A stretch of 64,000 nucleotides of DNA from Okeania sp. KiyG1 (GCF_014132355.1 NZ_BLZO01000071.1:101778-165777), one strand, 5' to 3'; counted from the stretch's first letter, positions 19,279-27,937 are shown. Numbers and translations: made by a program. Notes: a model not told the origin generated them from the sequence alone.

Positions 19279-19794
19279 TTACCCTTTCTTTTTCACCAAC
19301 CATCCCCAGAAAGAAAGAGAAAACAAACCAATTAACATTCCCGGTTCTGGCGCTGCTTTCTTAACTTCGTTCTCTGAAATTTCCCGAAACTCGCGACTGA
19401 GAATTTCCCCAGACCAACCAACATTTGTAGCCTCAACTCCAGGAAGGACTGCCTGTAAAACTTCCTCGCTTTCCCAATAGGAATTAGAAAAGGCGATCGC
19501 TTCTCCAGCATCTACTCCATTAACTCCGTCTTCGTTGGCTGCCCAAAACCAGAAGTCTTCTCCCAAAACATCCCAGTCTAAAAAGGAACCGTCGGTCACT
19601 TCATAGCGCGTCCAATCTTCATCGACTATCCCAGAAGTATCGTCGTAACTAAAAAAACCGGTGCTGGTTTCGCCGCTGTCTAATCGATAATCCAAATCGT
19701 ATCTGATAGTAGCAGCATTGGCGGCATTTGTTATGCAAAAAATTAGGGCGAAACTGGTAGTAAAAGCTCCTATTTTTGCGATGGTTGTTTTCAT
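19279..19794 (-). CDS. PEP-CTERM sorting-domain protein
   Basis: This is a secreted protein of about 171 residues. I choose ATG 19,794 (MKTTIAKIGAFTTSFALIFC) because it begins a standard signal peptide ending ITNAANA; an upstream ATG at 19,845 would only add a non-signal extension. The mature part is acidic with many Asp, Ser and Trp residues. The C-terminus has the PEP-CTERM tripartite signal: APEPG, a hydrophobic helix (MLIGLFSLSFWGWL) and a basic end VKKKG. In other bacteria such signals are recognised by exosortase, and the proteins go to the surface or into exopolysaccharide. No exosortase is in this window. It resembles the second PEP-CTERM protein at 20,214, and both lie next to large exoproteins. 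The particular function is unknown. Confidence 0.85.
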   Translation of the reverse strand: MKTTIAKIGAFTTSFALIFCITNAANAATIRYDLDYRLDSGETSTGFFSYDDTSGIVDEDWTRYEVTDGSFLDWDVLGEDFWFWAANEDGVNGVDAGEAIAFSNSYWESEEVLQAVLPGVEATNVGWSGEILSREFREISENEVKKAAPEPGMLIGLFSLSFWGWLVKKKG

Positions 19795-19916
19795 GTTTTT
19801 TGTGCTTAATAAAATTATTGGATTTGAGAAACCCGGTTTTTCCAAAAAGCAGGGTTTTTGGGCTGCAAAGGAACAGGCAAATTATCTAAGAGTGCCTGTT
19901 CTACGGTGTCGTTTTA

Positions 19917-20071
19917 TATTATGTCCGCTGGTATCATTTGTGTAAAATCAAGGGTGAATATCTAAAGGAAATTTACGTTTTTTCAAGCTTTTAAGCCTTC
20001 TTCCCTCTTCTTTCTTCCTTCTTCCTTCTTCCTTACTTCACTATACAATACCAATGCTACCGGACATGATA
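19917..20071. mobile_element. MITE, TATCATGTCCGG family, long-ended subtype
   Basis: This 155-base element has extended imperfect inverted ends. The left end reads TATTATGTCCGCTGGTATCA then TTTGTGTAAA; the right end reads TACAATACCAATGCTACCGG then ACATGATA. It is very similar to 42,919-43,064. It abuts the next copy (20,075) through TAA, and the pair together is flanked by TTA (19,914-19,916 and 20,214-20,216). One therefore probably inserted beside or within the other. Confidence 0.7.
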
Positions 20072-20074
20072 TAA

Positions 20075-20213
20075 TATCATGTCCGGATAATTAGTGATAA
20101 AAAAACTTTCTCCTTCTCTTCTTCTTTCTTCCCTCCTGTAGGGGCGAACGGCCGTTGGCCCCTACTCCTAACTCCTCCGTCGTTTATTTATAACTATTCA
20201 ACCGGACATGATA
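20075..20213. mobile_element. MITE, TATCATGTCCGG family, adjacent copy
   Basis: The termini are TATCATGTCCGGATAATTAG and CTATTCAACCGGACATGATA. The interior carries a CTTCTTTCTTCC stretch and the near-palindrome GTAGGGGCGAACGGCCGTTG. The TTA at its right edge (20,214-20,216) doubles as the complement of the TAA stop codon of the PEP-CTERM gene, so the insertion lies exactly at the end of that gene. Confidence 0.65.
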
Positions 20214-20798
20214 TTACTTCTTGGATTTAACTTTTTTCAACAACAAACTGCTGCCCAAAATTCCCAATCCAATAATAGTATTAGGTTCGGGAGTTGACTT
20301 GAGGTTATCGTCGTCGCCACCACCAATAGGAACGGGAGGACGCCGGGCATAACTAAACTCTCCGGTACCTTCTACATCGCCGATATTGTAGGAGAAAGAA
20401 GACTCTTCTAACTCCAAGAAACCGGGGTTAAAAGAAAAGGTATCGTTTGCCAAACTCAACCCTAAAAATTCGCCGTCGAATAACAGGACTTCTGCGAATA
20501 GATCGTCATGGGTTTCGGAAGTGTATTTGGTTCCCAAAAACTCAAATTCAAAGTCATCGAGTTCGATAAATTCTTCGCCGACTCCGGTGACTTTCGAGTC
20601 TTTATAACTGAAGGAACCGTCAAAGGTTTGATCCAATAAAGGACCGGCGTCGATAGTTAAATCGAAATCGTAAGTTGTGGTGGTAGGTTCTTGAACGTCG
20701 GAAGAGAATTGGGCTTGGGCTTTATTAACGTTAATTACGCCGCAACCAAGGGCTAAAGTGGCAGCGAAAATTCCGAGTTTTTGGATTTTGTTAGTCAT
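20214..20798 (-). CDS. PEP-CTERM sorting-domain protein
   Basis: This 194-residue exported protein has a signal peptide (MTNKIQKLGIFAATLALGCG through NKAQA). The acidic mature domain has a SFSYKDSK/FDGSFSYKD pattern also seen, as STGFFSYDDTSG, in the neighbour at 19,279. The C-terminal sorting signal consists of TPEPN, a hydrophobic stretch IIGLGILGSSLLL and a basic KKVKSKK tail. It is a member of the PEP-CTERM class and is expected to be handled by an exosortase and placed at the cell surface or in the matrix. A dispersed repeat inserted immediately at its stop codon may have altered its 3' untranslated region. I do not recognise the domain, and the partner is unknown. Confidence 0.85.
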   Translation of the reverse strand: MTNKIQKLGIFAATLALGCGVINVNKAQAQFSSDVQEPTTTTYDFDLTIDAGPLLDQTFDGSFSYKDSKVTGVGEEFIELDDFEFEFLGTKYTSETHDDLFAEVLLFDGEFLGLSLANDTFSFNPGFLELEESSFSYNIGDVEGTGEFSYARRPPVPIGGGDDDNLKSTPEPNTIIGLGILGSSLLLKKVKSKK

Positions 20799-20950
20799 TG
20801 TTTTTGTTGTTGTTGTGAATATATTGTGTCGATCCCCCCCAGCCGCCCTTGAAAAGGGGGGAGGAAGAGGGGAATTATGAATTTGGAATTGGGAATTGGA
20901 CCCCGTAGAACAGGCACTCTTAGATAATTTGCCTGTTCCACAGTTATTGC

Positions 20951-23900
20951 TTAAAATCCGAAATTGCTGGGGTCGTTCAATGCTTCTTCGGAAACGCCTT
21001 CCAGGGCGATAAAGGTGCGGGCACGACCGCTGCCATCGGGACCGTCTGCGTCGATGGAAATCATAGTGGTTCCACCACGGGAGGCGAACTTGATGTAATC
21101 GTCGGCGATCGCGTTGTCTCCTTCGTAACCGATACGATCTAATAGTTCAGTAAGGATAATTCGATCGCTGCCGGGCTCGAAGTCGGTTATCCGATCGCCC
21201 GCATCTAACAAGCTGTCGTAAACGAAGCTATCGCTACCTTCGCCCCCAGTCAAAATATCCCGACCTTGGAAACCAGTAATGGTATCGTCGCCATCGGTCC
21301 CAGTCAAAGTATCCCGACGGCCAGTGCCTTCTATTTCTTCCCCGGGGGTGACTTCGATATCTTCGCCGACACCGGATTCGATCTGGTCGTCTAAAGCAGA
21401 ACCGGTGTTTTCGGCAACGACTTGTTCTATCTCTTTTGTGCCGGCGGTGACTTCCTGGAGGTCGTCGCTGGTTTCGCCCATTGTGATGGTTTGGACTTTG
21501 GCAACTTCTGTGCTGATGTCGGCCCCCGTGTTGCTGGATGCGGCATTGTCGATGCGATCGTTGCTTTCGGCTACGACATCGGCAACTTCAGTGGCTACGT
21601 CGGATACTAAGTTAACGTTAATTTCCGGGTCGATGGCTTTCGCTGCATTGGCGGCATCGTTAATTAACCCTTCTATGGGTTGGGCGGCTGTTAAGTTGAG
21701 TTGGCCATCCTTGACTTTGTTGGCAATGGCTTTTATAGCGGCCCCAGAGAGTTCGTCGAGATCGGCGGTGGAGGCACCATCCAGCAAGTGAGCTATTTGG
21801 GTGACGGTGTTTTGCACCTGAATCATGCTGTTGAAGACTTCGGCGGAGCCTGGTTCGTTGGCCTCGGTGGCGGCAACGGGATCGAGGGTGGCGAGGTCAA
21901 TTTCCGATGGCAGGGAAAAGGCGTTTTTGACTTGGTTTTGCGCCTGTTGCACCGTGAGTCCTTGTTCCACTAAGTCCGCTGCTACGCTGGTTAACATGGT
22001 GACGACGGTGGAATCTGGGGTGGAATAGATGGGGGTTTCCAGGGGCAAACCGGTGGCGGTGTCGGTACCGCCGATGATGACGATACGACCTTCTTCGGGG
22101 TCAAAAATGCCGTTTTGGTTGGTGTCGAAGATTTCGTAGTCGATATCAAGCTCGAATTCACCTTTATCTCCAGTGATTGCAGATGGCTCGCCGTCGTCGA
22201 GTATGCCATTTTTGTTGGCATCGAAGAATCCGGTACCGCCTTTGATGTAATTGTCAATGCCGATGAAATTACCGCTTTTGTAGATATGGAAATCACCGCT
22301 GACAGTGGCCCCAAACCTGTCAGTTGCCGTCACTTTAATCCAGTTATCCCCAGTCAGCGAGGGATCGATAGTAAAGGTACGAGTATTGGGGTTGAACTTA
22401 ATTGTGTTCACTAAAGGTGTGGGTGCACCGTTACGACCACCACGCAATGACTCGGCTTTATAAGTCAGGAAATCGCCAGGGTCTGGATCGGTGAAGGTAT
22501 CCTCATCAAAGGTAAACTTTAAAGTATTGCGCAAGGCAGGATTCCGAGTCCAGTTAACTCCTTGCGTGAACAGGTGAGTCCCAGTCCTTTGTGGCGGGTT
22601 GTTGAAGATGCCTCGCTCTAGCTCGAAAGTGTCTTTAACAGTCTCGCCGAACTGATCTCGTGCTTCCACTTCGAGATTCAATTTGAACCAGTTCGGGTCA
22701 TTTCCCTTTACATCAAAAGTACGGTTTGCCGGATCGAAAGTAAGCCAGGCCGGTAGGTTTCCGGCAGGAACCGCACTCTTCACATGGTTCCGCTGACTCT
22801 CCCCGTTCAACACCCTTACCGAGTAGGTCAGGCTATCTCCCGGGTCTGGGTCAGTGAAAGTATTCTCAGCAAAAGTAAAATCGGAAAAATTCCGTGCCGA
22901 AGAATCAGGGATGGGATTGCTAACTACTGGAGCCTCGTTAACATCAATCTCTTGAGCCAACGCCAGCATATTAACCCGCTTGAAGTTGTCTCCGGTATTA
23001 GTAACGTTATCGTCCTCATCATCGCCATCATTAATAGCAACCCCAGTATCGCCCAATAGCTGTCCGAACTCCTGGGGAGTCAAACGCCGACCCAGTTCTC
23101 GTTCTGCCAACTGTTGCGCCAATACCGCAATACCAGAGATATGCGGTGCTGCCTGACTCGTGCCATCAAAGGTAACAGTACCGCCATTATGGTTAGCACC
23201 AGTAATAGGAGCGCCGGGAGCAAAAACCGTAGTTAAATTTTCGTGGCGCTGAGAGAAAGGAGCGATGATGTCGGCATCCGTAGAATTAGCCAGGGCACCA
23301 TCTGGATAACCCTTGCCTCCCACATTGGAATCGTAAACCGCCCCAATAGAAAGAGAATTCGGGTCTACCGAGGGATAGCTGACACCAGGTTTACTATCGT
23401 GGGAGTGAAACTTGTTGCCAGAAGAAGAACTGACGATAATGTTCTTGTCCGCTAACGCCTTAAGTTCGTCACCCCAACCATAATTCGGGATATTTGCAGC
23501 AGTGTAATTTTTCCCATCCGAGAGAGACATATTGACGCTGGCAATGTTGTATTTGTCAGCATTTTCCACCGTCCACTGCAAAGCATTTTCGATCGCCTCT
23601 GCATCTGCCTCAAGCTCGCCGTCAACAATCTTAAAAACCTTGAGATGAATGATGTCGGCCTCTGGAGCCATCCCCGTGTGAACTTTATCCGAGGAGGCAA
23701 CAATGCTGGAAACATTAGAACCGTGCCCCTGGGGATCGCTGGCATCCGCATCCCCGTTAGCAAAATCGAAGGAATGAACGATGCGATCGCCAAAGAAGGG
23801 ATGATCTAGATCGATGCCCGTATCCAAAATTACAGTAGCAAAACCGCTACCATCGATACCAGCAAAACGGGGATCAGCCCGGAAATCATCCATACCTATC

Positions 23901-25285
23901 AAAGAAGAAGATTTCGCGAGTCCCGGTACGAAAGCGTTTTCTTGTAATGCCGGCGCTGTTGTGAAAAACGGCGCTTCCGCTCCAGTGGTAGTAATTCCAG
24001 GCAATAGGGATTCAGTCTGGAGATTCAGATCGTAGAAAGTGCTGCTGTCGTCAGCAGAAGAAACCCGAAGATTATAAACCCCCCCGTCTAGGGTTTTGCT
24101 AATTGACTCTGCCGCAGCACCCGAGTTTTTAGAACTGGCAATGACCTCGCCTTTGCTATCGAGCAACTCGAAATCAGCATTAGCAGTCATGCCATCGAGG
24201 GATAAATCGACATTGCTGCGGGAACCCAGAGCGAACTTGTAGTAGTCGTCTCCGTCTTCCCGACCGACCCAGTCTTTGTAGTTTTTATTCCCACCCACGC
24301 GAACTTGGCTCGCATCGGCAATTTCGTCGCCGCCAGCATCCTCTTTGGGAGCCTCGTTATCGAGAATAGTCAGGGTAGCAGTCCTCCGAACGCCCAGCAC
24401 TGTTAGCTCACTGGGATTACTCAAGGTGAGTTCGAGGCTTTCGTCACCCTCGACAGTTTGATCCTCGGTAATAGGAATGGTTATAGTTTTGCTTGCTTCC
24501 CCATGAGCAAATTCAACGGTTTGGGTCGCGTTATCGAAGTCTTCGCCTCCTTTGGCACTACCGTCGCTTAATTGCACTTCGACGGTGGATTTGCCTTCGA
24601 GGCTGACAGTGCGTTCGATGGTGACATCTGCTCCAATTACAGTGCCATCTTCCCTTACTCGGTAGGTAGCCTGGGAGAACTCCAAACTTGGTAGTTTCTC
24701 TGGGTCGAACACATCAGGTCGGAAAGTGAAAACCCCCGGATAGTTACGAATAACTTGAGGTTCAAAAGTCAGGCGAGTCTCAACCTCCCCGATAACAGTT
24801 TCCAACTCCCAACTGCCACCCTTGGCAGCATTACCAACTTTCTTGGTTGATGCCGCAATATTGGCACCAGTTAATTGATGGAGAACTTGCAAAAACTCAG
24901 GTTCCGCAGCGACGTTGCAACCATAGATAAGGATTTCCGACACACCCCATTCTAGAAGTTGCTGTCGATATTGTTGGATATTAGCGAGACTCAGAACGGT
25001 CTCACCTAAAGAGATACTCCCGGGAACGCCGTGACCGACTAAATGCAAGCTAGAAATCTTACTCTTGCCTATAGTCTGGGTAATTTGAGCGATGCTATCT
25101 CGTTGCGGATTGAGAACTAGCACCTTTGCCCCGGCACGAACTCCCACCTCTAATGTGGGTATTGCTTCGACATCGGGAGCGATCGCCACTAACATACCCT
25201 CTCCCGGGGCTTTGGGGAGGCGATCGTCCAGTTTAAAGGACCGAATTAATCGGCCATCTCGGTAATTACTTGCTGCTTCGAGCAT
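20951..25285 (-). CDS. DUF4347 - Calx-beta - subtilisin-like protease - RTX exoprotein
   Basis: This secreted multidomain serine protease has 1,444 residues. A DUF4347 domain lies at 30-185, with HLVGHG (His85) and YGCN (Cys123) as the possible caspase-like dyad. A Calx-beta domain spans about 195-310, and a pre-peptidase C-terminal (PPC) domain about 330-420. The S8 subtilase at about 470-780 has a complete triad: Asp488 (LDTGID), His521 (GHGSNV), Ser710 (GTSQAAP), with Asn624 (SSGN) as oxyanion residue. Next are two cadherin/He-PIG-like domains (FTDPDPGD motifs), an EF-hand-like loop (FFDANKNGILDDGEP), a helical region shared with the 12.4-17.8 kb gene, a short RTX block (LTGTDGDDTITGFQG) and a type I secretion C-terminus. 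It probably matures or degrades extracellular proteins, and the giant exoprotein is an obvious candidate partner. It starts at ATG 25,285, beneath a tandem leader array. Confidence 0.9.
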   Translation of the reverse strand: MLEAASNYRDGRLIRSFKLDDRLPKAPGEGMLVAIAPDVEAIPTLEVGVRAGAKVLVLNPQRDSIAQITQTIGKSKISSLHLVGHGVPGSISLGETVLSLANIQQYRQQLLEWGVSEILIYGCNVAAEPEFLQVLHQLTGANIAASTKKVGNAAKGGSWELETVIGEVETRLTFEPQVIRNYPGVFTFRPDVFDPEKLPSLEFSQATYRVREDGTVIGADVTIERTVSLEGKSTVEVQLSDGSAKGGEDFDNATQTVEFAHGEASKTITIPITEDQTVEGDESLELTLSNPSELTVLGVRRTATLTILDNEAPKEDAGGDEIADASQVRVGGNKNYKDWVGREDGDDYYKFALGSRSNVDLSLDGMTANADFELLDSKGEVIASSKNSGAAAESISKTLDGGVYNLRVSSADDSSTFYDLNLQTESLLPGITTTGAEAPFFTTAPALQENAFVPGLAKSSSLIGMDDFRADPRFAGIDGSGFATVILDTGIDLDHPFFGDRIVHSFDFANGDADASDPQGHGSNVSSIVASSDKVHTGMAPEADIIHLKVFKIVDGELEADAEAIENALQWTVENADKYNIASVNMSLSDGKNYTAANIPNYGWGDELKALADKNIIVSSSSGNKFHSHDSKPGVSYPSVDPNSLSIGAVYDSNVGGKGYPDGALANSTDADIIAPFSQRHENLTTVFAPGAPITGANHNGGTVTFDGTSQAAPHISGIAVLAQQLAERELGRRLTPQEFGQLLGDTGVAINDGDDEDDNVTNTGDNFKRVNMLALAQEIDVNEAPVVSNPIPDSSARNFSDFTFAENTFTDPDPGDSLTYSVRVLNGESQRNHVKSAVPAGNLPAWLTFDPANRTFDVKGNDPNWFKLNLEVEARDQFGETVKDTFELERGIFNNPPQRTGTHLFTQGVNWTRNPALRNTLKFTFDEDTFTDPDPGDFLTYKAESLRGGRNGAPTPLVNTIKFNPNTRTFTIDPSLTGDNWIKVTATDRFGATVSGDFHIYKSGNFIGIDNYIKGGTGFFDANKNGILDDGEPSAITGDKGEFELDIDYEIFDTNQNGIFDPEEGRIVIIGGTDTATGLPLETPIYSTPDSTVVTMLTSVAADLVEQGLTVQQAQNQVKNAFSLPSEIDLATLDPVAATEANEPGSAEVFNSMIQVQNTVTQIAHLLDGASTADLDELSGAAIKAIANKVKDGQLNLTAAQPIEGLINDAANAAKAIDPEINVNLVSDVATEVADVVAESNDRIDNAASSNTGADISTEVAKVQTITMGETSDDLQEVTAGTKEIEQVVAENTGSALDDQIESGVGEDIEVTPGEEIEGTGRRDTLTGTDGDDTITGFQGRDILTGGEGSDSFVYDSLLDAGDRITDFEPGSDRIILTELLDRIGYEGDNAIADDYIKFASRGGTTMISIDADGPDGSGRARTFIALEGVSEEALNDPSNFGF

Positions 25286-25320
25286 GGTAGAATATCTTGA
25301 TAATTAGCTTTTAATTTCAT

Positions 25321-25758
25321 CGGGGGCCCGAAAGTTGGTAGCTTTCTTGCGCCCCTATTTTTTGACTCCCGGCCCACCAGAAAAATACTGATGGACAACT
25401 CGGTTTTGAGTCAGGTGGCCCTGAAAATCAATTGCTTTTCCTGCGCCCCTATTAAAACTATGAGGAAGAGCCAGCATTTTTATGCCAGTTTCCTACTATT
25501 TCTTTATTTTTGACTCCCCGGCCCACCAGAAAAATACTGACGGACAACTCGGTTTTGAGTCAGGTGGCCCTGAAAATCAATTGCTTTTCCTGCGCTCCTA
25601 TTAAAACTATGAGGAAGAGCCAGCATTTTTATGCCAGTTTCCTACTATTTCTTTATTTTTGACTCCCCGGCCCACCAGAAAAATACTGATGGACAACTCG
25701 GTTTTGAGTCAGGTGGCCCTGAAAATCAATTGCTTTTCCTGCGCCCCTATTAAAACTA
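25321..25758 (-). promoter_or_regulatory. Tandem structured 5' leader elements (149-bp period)
   Basis: Three near-identical units occur at 25,371, 25,520 and 25,669 (period 149, the last one shortened), plus a decayed partial at 25,321-25,360. They end just 36 bases upstream of the protease ATG and lie in its presumed 5' untranslated region. Read on the minus strand, each unit has GGGCCACC paired with GGTGGGCC (one mismatch), enclosing a small hairpin ACTCAAAACCGAGT. It also has a hairpin GAAAAGCAATTGATTTTC and a spacer hairpin around CTGGCATAAAAATGCTGG. GAGTC after the main stem could compete for the inner GACTC, giving two states. This looks like a repeated cis-acting RNA or a protein-binding array. 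I do not recognise a known riboswitch class. Confidence 0.45.
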
Positions 25759-25912
25759 TATTGATCGGAAAAATTCCTGATTTTTTTAACAAATTGCTAA
25801 GTTTAGTAAAGAATTACTTACCGAAAAATTGGGTTTAAAGCCTCGCCCTTGTAGGGCGACTTTTTATTTGAGTTTGCAAGTGAATTGAATATATGCTACA
25901 GTATTATTAGTT
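25759..25912. other. AT-rich spacer
   Basis: It contains TTACCGAAAAATTGGGTTTA followed by AAGCCTCGCCC, an inverted relative of the TTTAAACCTTAATTATTCGG repeat seen at 17,970, 49,215 and 61,611. The short hairpin CGCCCTTGTAGGGCG (25,844) is followed by ACTTTTTA and could terminate plus-strand transcription. No gene is visible. Confidence 0.35.
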
Positions 25913-26080
25913 GCCGAGGGGCACTCGGAAACTCTAAACGGACGTGGAGGGAAGCGTCAGACTACCGCCAAGGAAGCAGCACCCTGTGTTAGCGACAGCT
26001 ATGCGAAGCAAAGCGTCAACCCGGCGAAGAGCTACGGCTCAGTAGGAATCCCCGTGCCTTTAGGCCGGGGAGGATGTCAA
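25913..26080 (+). ncRNA. Orphan IS605-type right end, omega-RNA-like
   Basis: The stretch from GCCGAGGGGCACTCGG to GGAGGATGTCAA resembles the structured 3' region that follows tnpB in cyanobacterial IS200/IS605 elements. Nested hairpins (GCCGAGGGGCACTCGG; CCCCGTGCCTTTAGGCCGGGG at 26,050) lead to the GGATGTCAA end. In intact elements this region is processed to the guide (omega) RNA used by TnpB. No tnpB lies upstream, and a palindromic repeat (about 25,988-26,015) is inserted in the scaffold. It is therefore a relic. Confidence 0.5.
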
Positions 26081-26106
26081 TTAGCAAGTATAGAATAGGC
26101 AAATTC

Positions 26107-26150
26107 AAAAGTTGTCGAAAATCGACAGTAGAAATCGACAACTTTTTTTT
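26107..26150 (+). terminator. Intrinsic terminator-like hairpin
   Basis: AAAGTTGTCGA (26,108-26,118) and TCGACAACTTT (26,135-26,145) form a perfect 11-base-pair stem followed by a T run on the plus strand. A related AAAGTTGTCGATTTTTGACA lies at 26,222. It may belong to the end of the IS607 element. Confidence 0.5.
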
Positions 26151-26321
26151 GATGAGTTTAAAATCCACTTGTGGTAAGACATTCAGCATGATTGAGTAGA
26201 GATCGACAAAAGTATTGTTTAAAGTTGTCGATTTTTGACAGCATTAAATTGTCAGGATGGTGTTATAATCCTTGTAGGGGTTTTCCGAGCCATAAACCAC
26301 ATCGTCATAATCAAAAAAATT

Positions 26322-26347
26322 TAGGGACGAATGGCCATTCGTCCCTA
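26322..26347. repeat. 26-nt perfect palindrome (TAGGGACGAATGG type)
   Basis: TAGGGACGAATGG is followed directly by its exact complement. It is related to the palindromes with TTGCATGCAA centres at 49,377-49,402 and 61,773-61,798. It lies just beyond the truncated TnpB gene. Confidence 0.6.
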
Positions 26348-26362
26348 CTATATACAGGATTA

Positions 26363-26842
26363 TTAGATATCTTTTTTAGTTATAGTTACAGATTTAGGAG
26401 ATACTTGATCTGGCAATATTTCGTAGGTTTTCACCCATCCAATTCTTGGTAATTTAATCTGAAACACGCCTACCGATATTGAGCCATCTAAGGTAAAGCT
26501 ATCATCTCTACCTTTTTTCTTGAATTTAGGTTGACCAGACACTTTAGTAAAGCAGCGTTTCCAGGCTTGTGATAAATATCTCAAAGCATATTGAGGTGCA
26601 CATTTAGAAACCTCGTAGTACCAATAGTTTAATGGTTTAACCATTGCTACTAAAAGTTTATGCAGGTCGATTGCCGTCGGAAATTTAAGTTTACCTGAAG
26701 GATTGTTGGAATTGTGAGTCAGGATGTTTTTAGTTAACCACAAGCCCCAATTGTAAGCATGACGCGCTACACCAGCGTGTTTAGCCAGCAAGGTTTTTTG
26801 CTGGTTATTTGGGTACAGTTCAGTTTTGAATCCTAGTAGCAT
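26363..26842 (-). pseudogene. tnpB: TnpB, C-terminally truncated (IS607 element)
   Basis: This is the N-terminal 159 residues of an RNA-guided endonuclease TnpB. It starts at ATG 26,842 (MLLGFKTELYPNNQQKTLLA), overlapping the 3' end of tnpA by 23 bases as in IS607-family operons. The N-terminal helix-turn-helix and WED/REC portion is present (WGLWLTKNIL, GQPKFKKKGRDDSFTLDG, PRIGWVK), but the frame stops at TKKDI. The RuvC catalytic residues and zinc ribbon, normally reached by about 370-400 residues, are lacking. It is thus catalytically dead. The plus-strand relic at 18,160 is its close relative. Confidence 0.8.
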
Positions 26843-27476
26843 TATTATCAATTTTCCTGACAACTTGATCTAATTCCTCTTGTAATCCAAGTAATAATTT
26901 TTTGTGTTTTTTTGATCTTGAACCGTAAAGCCTAGCTGAAAAAACTGTGATGATTTCTAGTACGTCTTGAGCTAATTCTTCTTCAAAACTTGGTTGTTCT
27001 CCTTTGTTAATAATAACTATCTCAATCCCCTGGAGTTCGCAAAAAGAAAAAACCAACTCAGCACCAAACCTTAACAATCTATCTTTATGAGTTAATACTA
27101 ATCGCTTAGTTTGCTTCCTCAAGATTTTCTCTAATAATTTTTGCAACCCTTTTTTGCGGTAGTTCATACCAGAGCCTAAGTCTTTAATGATCTCAAATTT
27201 CCATCCTTTGGCAGCACAATAAGCCTCTAACATTGCTTGTTGCCTGTCTAAATCTGCCTTTTGGTCGTGGCTACTGACTCTGGCATAACAAATAGTAGAA
27301 TTGTCTACATCTCCTAAATTGATAAGTTTAGAAGAGTCATAGAATCTAGTACCAGCCTGGCTTTTTCGGTCGGGTATCAGTTCTCCAGACAATTCCCATT
27401 TCCGGAGCGTATCAATCGACACTCCTAATAGTTTTGCTGCTGCACCTATTTTGATGAATTTGTCAGTCATAATCAT
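26820..27476 (-). CDS. tnpA: IS607-family serine recombinase TnpA
   Basis: This transposase of 218 residues has an N-terminal MerR-type helix-turn-helix (IKIGAAAKLLGVSIDTLRKW, residues 8-27). A small serine-recombinase domain follows, with the nucleophile in CYARVSSHDQKADLDRQ (Ser68/69) and the conserved LGSGMNYRKKGLQKLL and RLVLTHKDRLLRFG motifs. This order is diagnostic of IS607-family TnpA (OrfA), which moves circular intermediates without target duplication. It is followed by a truncated tnpB with overlapping frames. The gene is complete and could still act. Two ATGs (27,476 and 27,470) are possible starts, and both lie inside a 20-base tandem repeat that is likely a recombinase binding or promoter region. 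Confidence 0.88.
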   Translation of the reverse strand: MIMTDKFIKIGAAAKLLGVSIDTLRKWELSGELIPDRKSQAGTRFYDSSKLINLGDVDNSTICYARVSSHDQKADLDRQQAMLEAYCAAKGWKFEIIKDLGSGMNYRKKGLQKLLEKILRKQTKRLVLTHKDRLLRFGAELVFSFCELQGIEIVIINKGEQPSFEEELAQDVLEIITVFSARLYGSRSKKHKKLLLGLQEELDQVVRKIDNNATRIQN

Positions 27477-27520
27477 AGACTATACTATATAATCATAGAT
27501 TATACTAGATAATCATAGAT
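27469..27520. repeat. 20-bp tandem repeats at the IS607 left end
   Basis: ATAATCATAGACTATACTAT, ATAATCATAGATTATACTAG and a partial ATAATCATAGAT stand head to tail across the tnpA start. They are candidate TnpA binding sites or an autoregulatory operator. The element boundary appears to lie just beyond, at about 27,530. Confidence 0.6.
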
Positions 27521-27532
27521 TTTGTCAAACTG

Positions 27533-27766
27533 TTATTTACCCTCGTCTTTTAAACCTTGTTTGAGTAAGGCGAATATTTCAGATAAATTATCTACATAAG
27601 ACTCAACTTTTGCTTCGTTGCCAAGTTCGCTGTTGCCTGGATATTCTCATTGCTGCCAATAGGGTGGACTGGTAATACAACAGTCGAGCGATCGCTTTGG
27701 TATGTCTCTGAGAATTTTAGCCGCATCTCCGCAATAAAGGAGATAGTTTTCTGGATTGATTAATTG
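27533..27766 (-). pseudogene. DNA methyltransferase N-terminal remnant
   Basis: Read on the minus strand, the bases encode QLINPENYLLYCGDAAKILR, then DIPKRSLDCCITSPPYWQQ, an in-frame TGA, and EYPGNSELGNEAKVESYVD. TSPPYW is catalytic motif IV of amino-methyltransferases (N4-cytosine or N6-adenine type), and the ELGxE context is typical of type II enzymes. There is no start codon, one internal stop, and the frame ends where the IS607 left end begins. This is therefore a fragment cut by that element. Confidence 0.65.
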
Positions 27767-27937
27767 CTATTAGAATAGTGATATTGGTCACGAAAGTTAC
27801 TTATCTACTTCACTTTTGCATAGTTGAATAACTCACTCTTCACAATACCGAAAAATCACTCTTTACTCCAACTGCTAGTCACCACCATAACCATAAAAAC
27901 AGAAGATGATAAAAGTGTAGAGTTCAAGGTAAGTCTC

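Noticed and set aside
21279-22414. Plus-strand frames opposite the subtilase gene
   Set aside because: They are antisense shadows of a well-supported coding region with clear domain content on the minus strand.
25362-25758. 149-base tandem units considered as a CRISPR array
   Set aside because: The whole unit repeats, there are only about three copies, and there are no variable spacers.
26192-26452. 86-codon plus-strand frame near the IS607 end
   Set aside because: It overlaps the truncated TnpB gene and a palindrome, and the product has no protein-like pattern.
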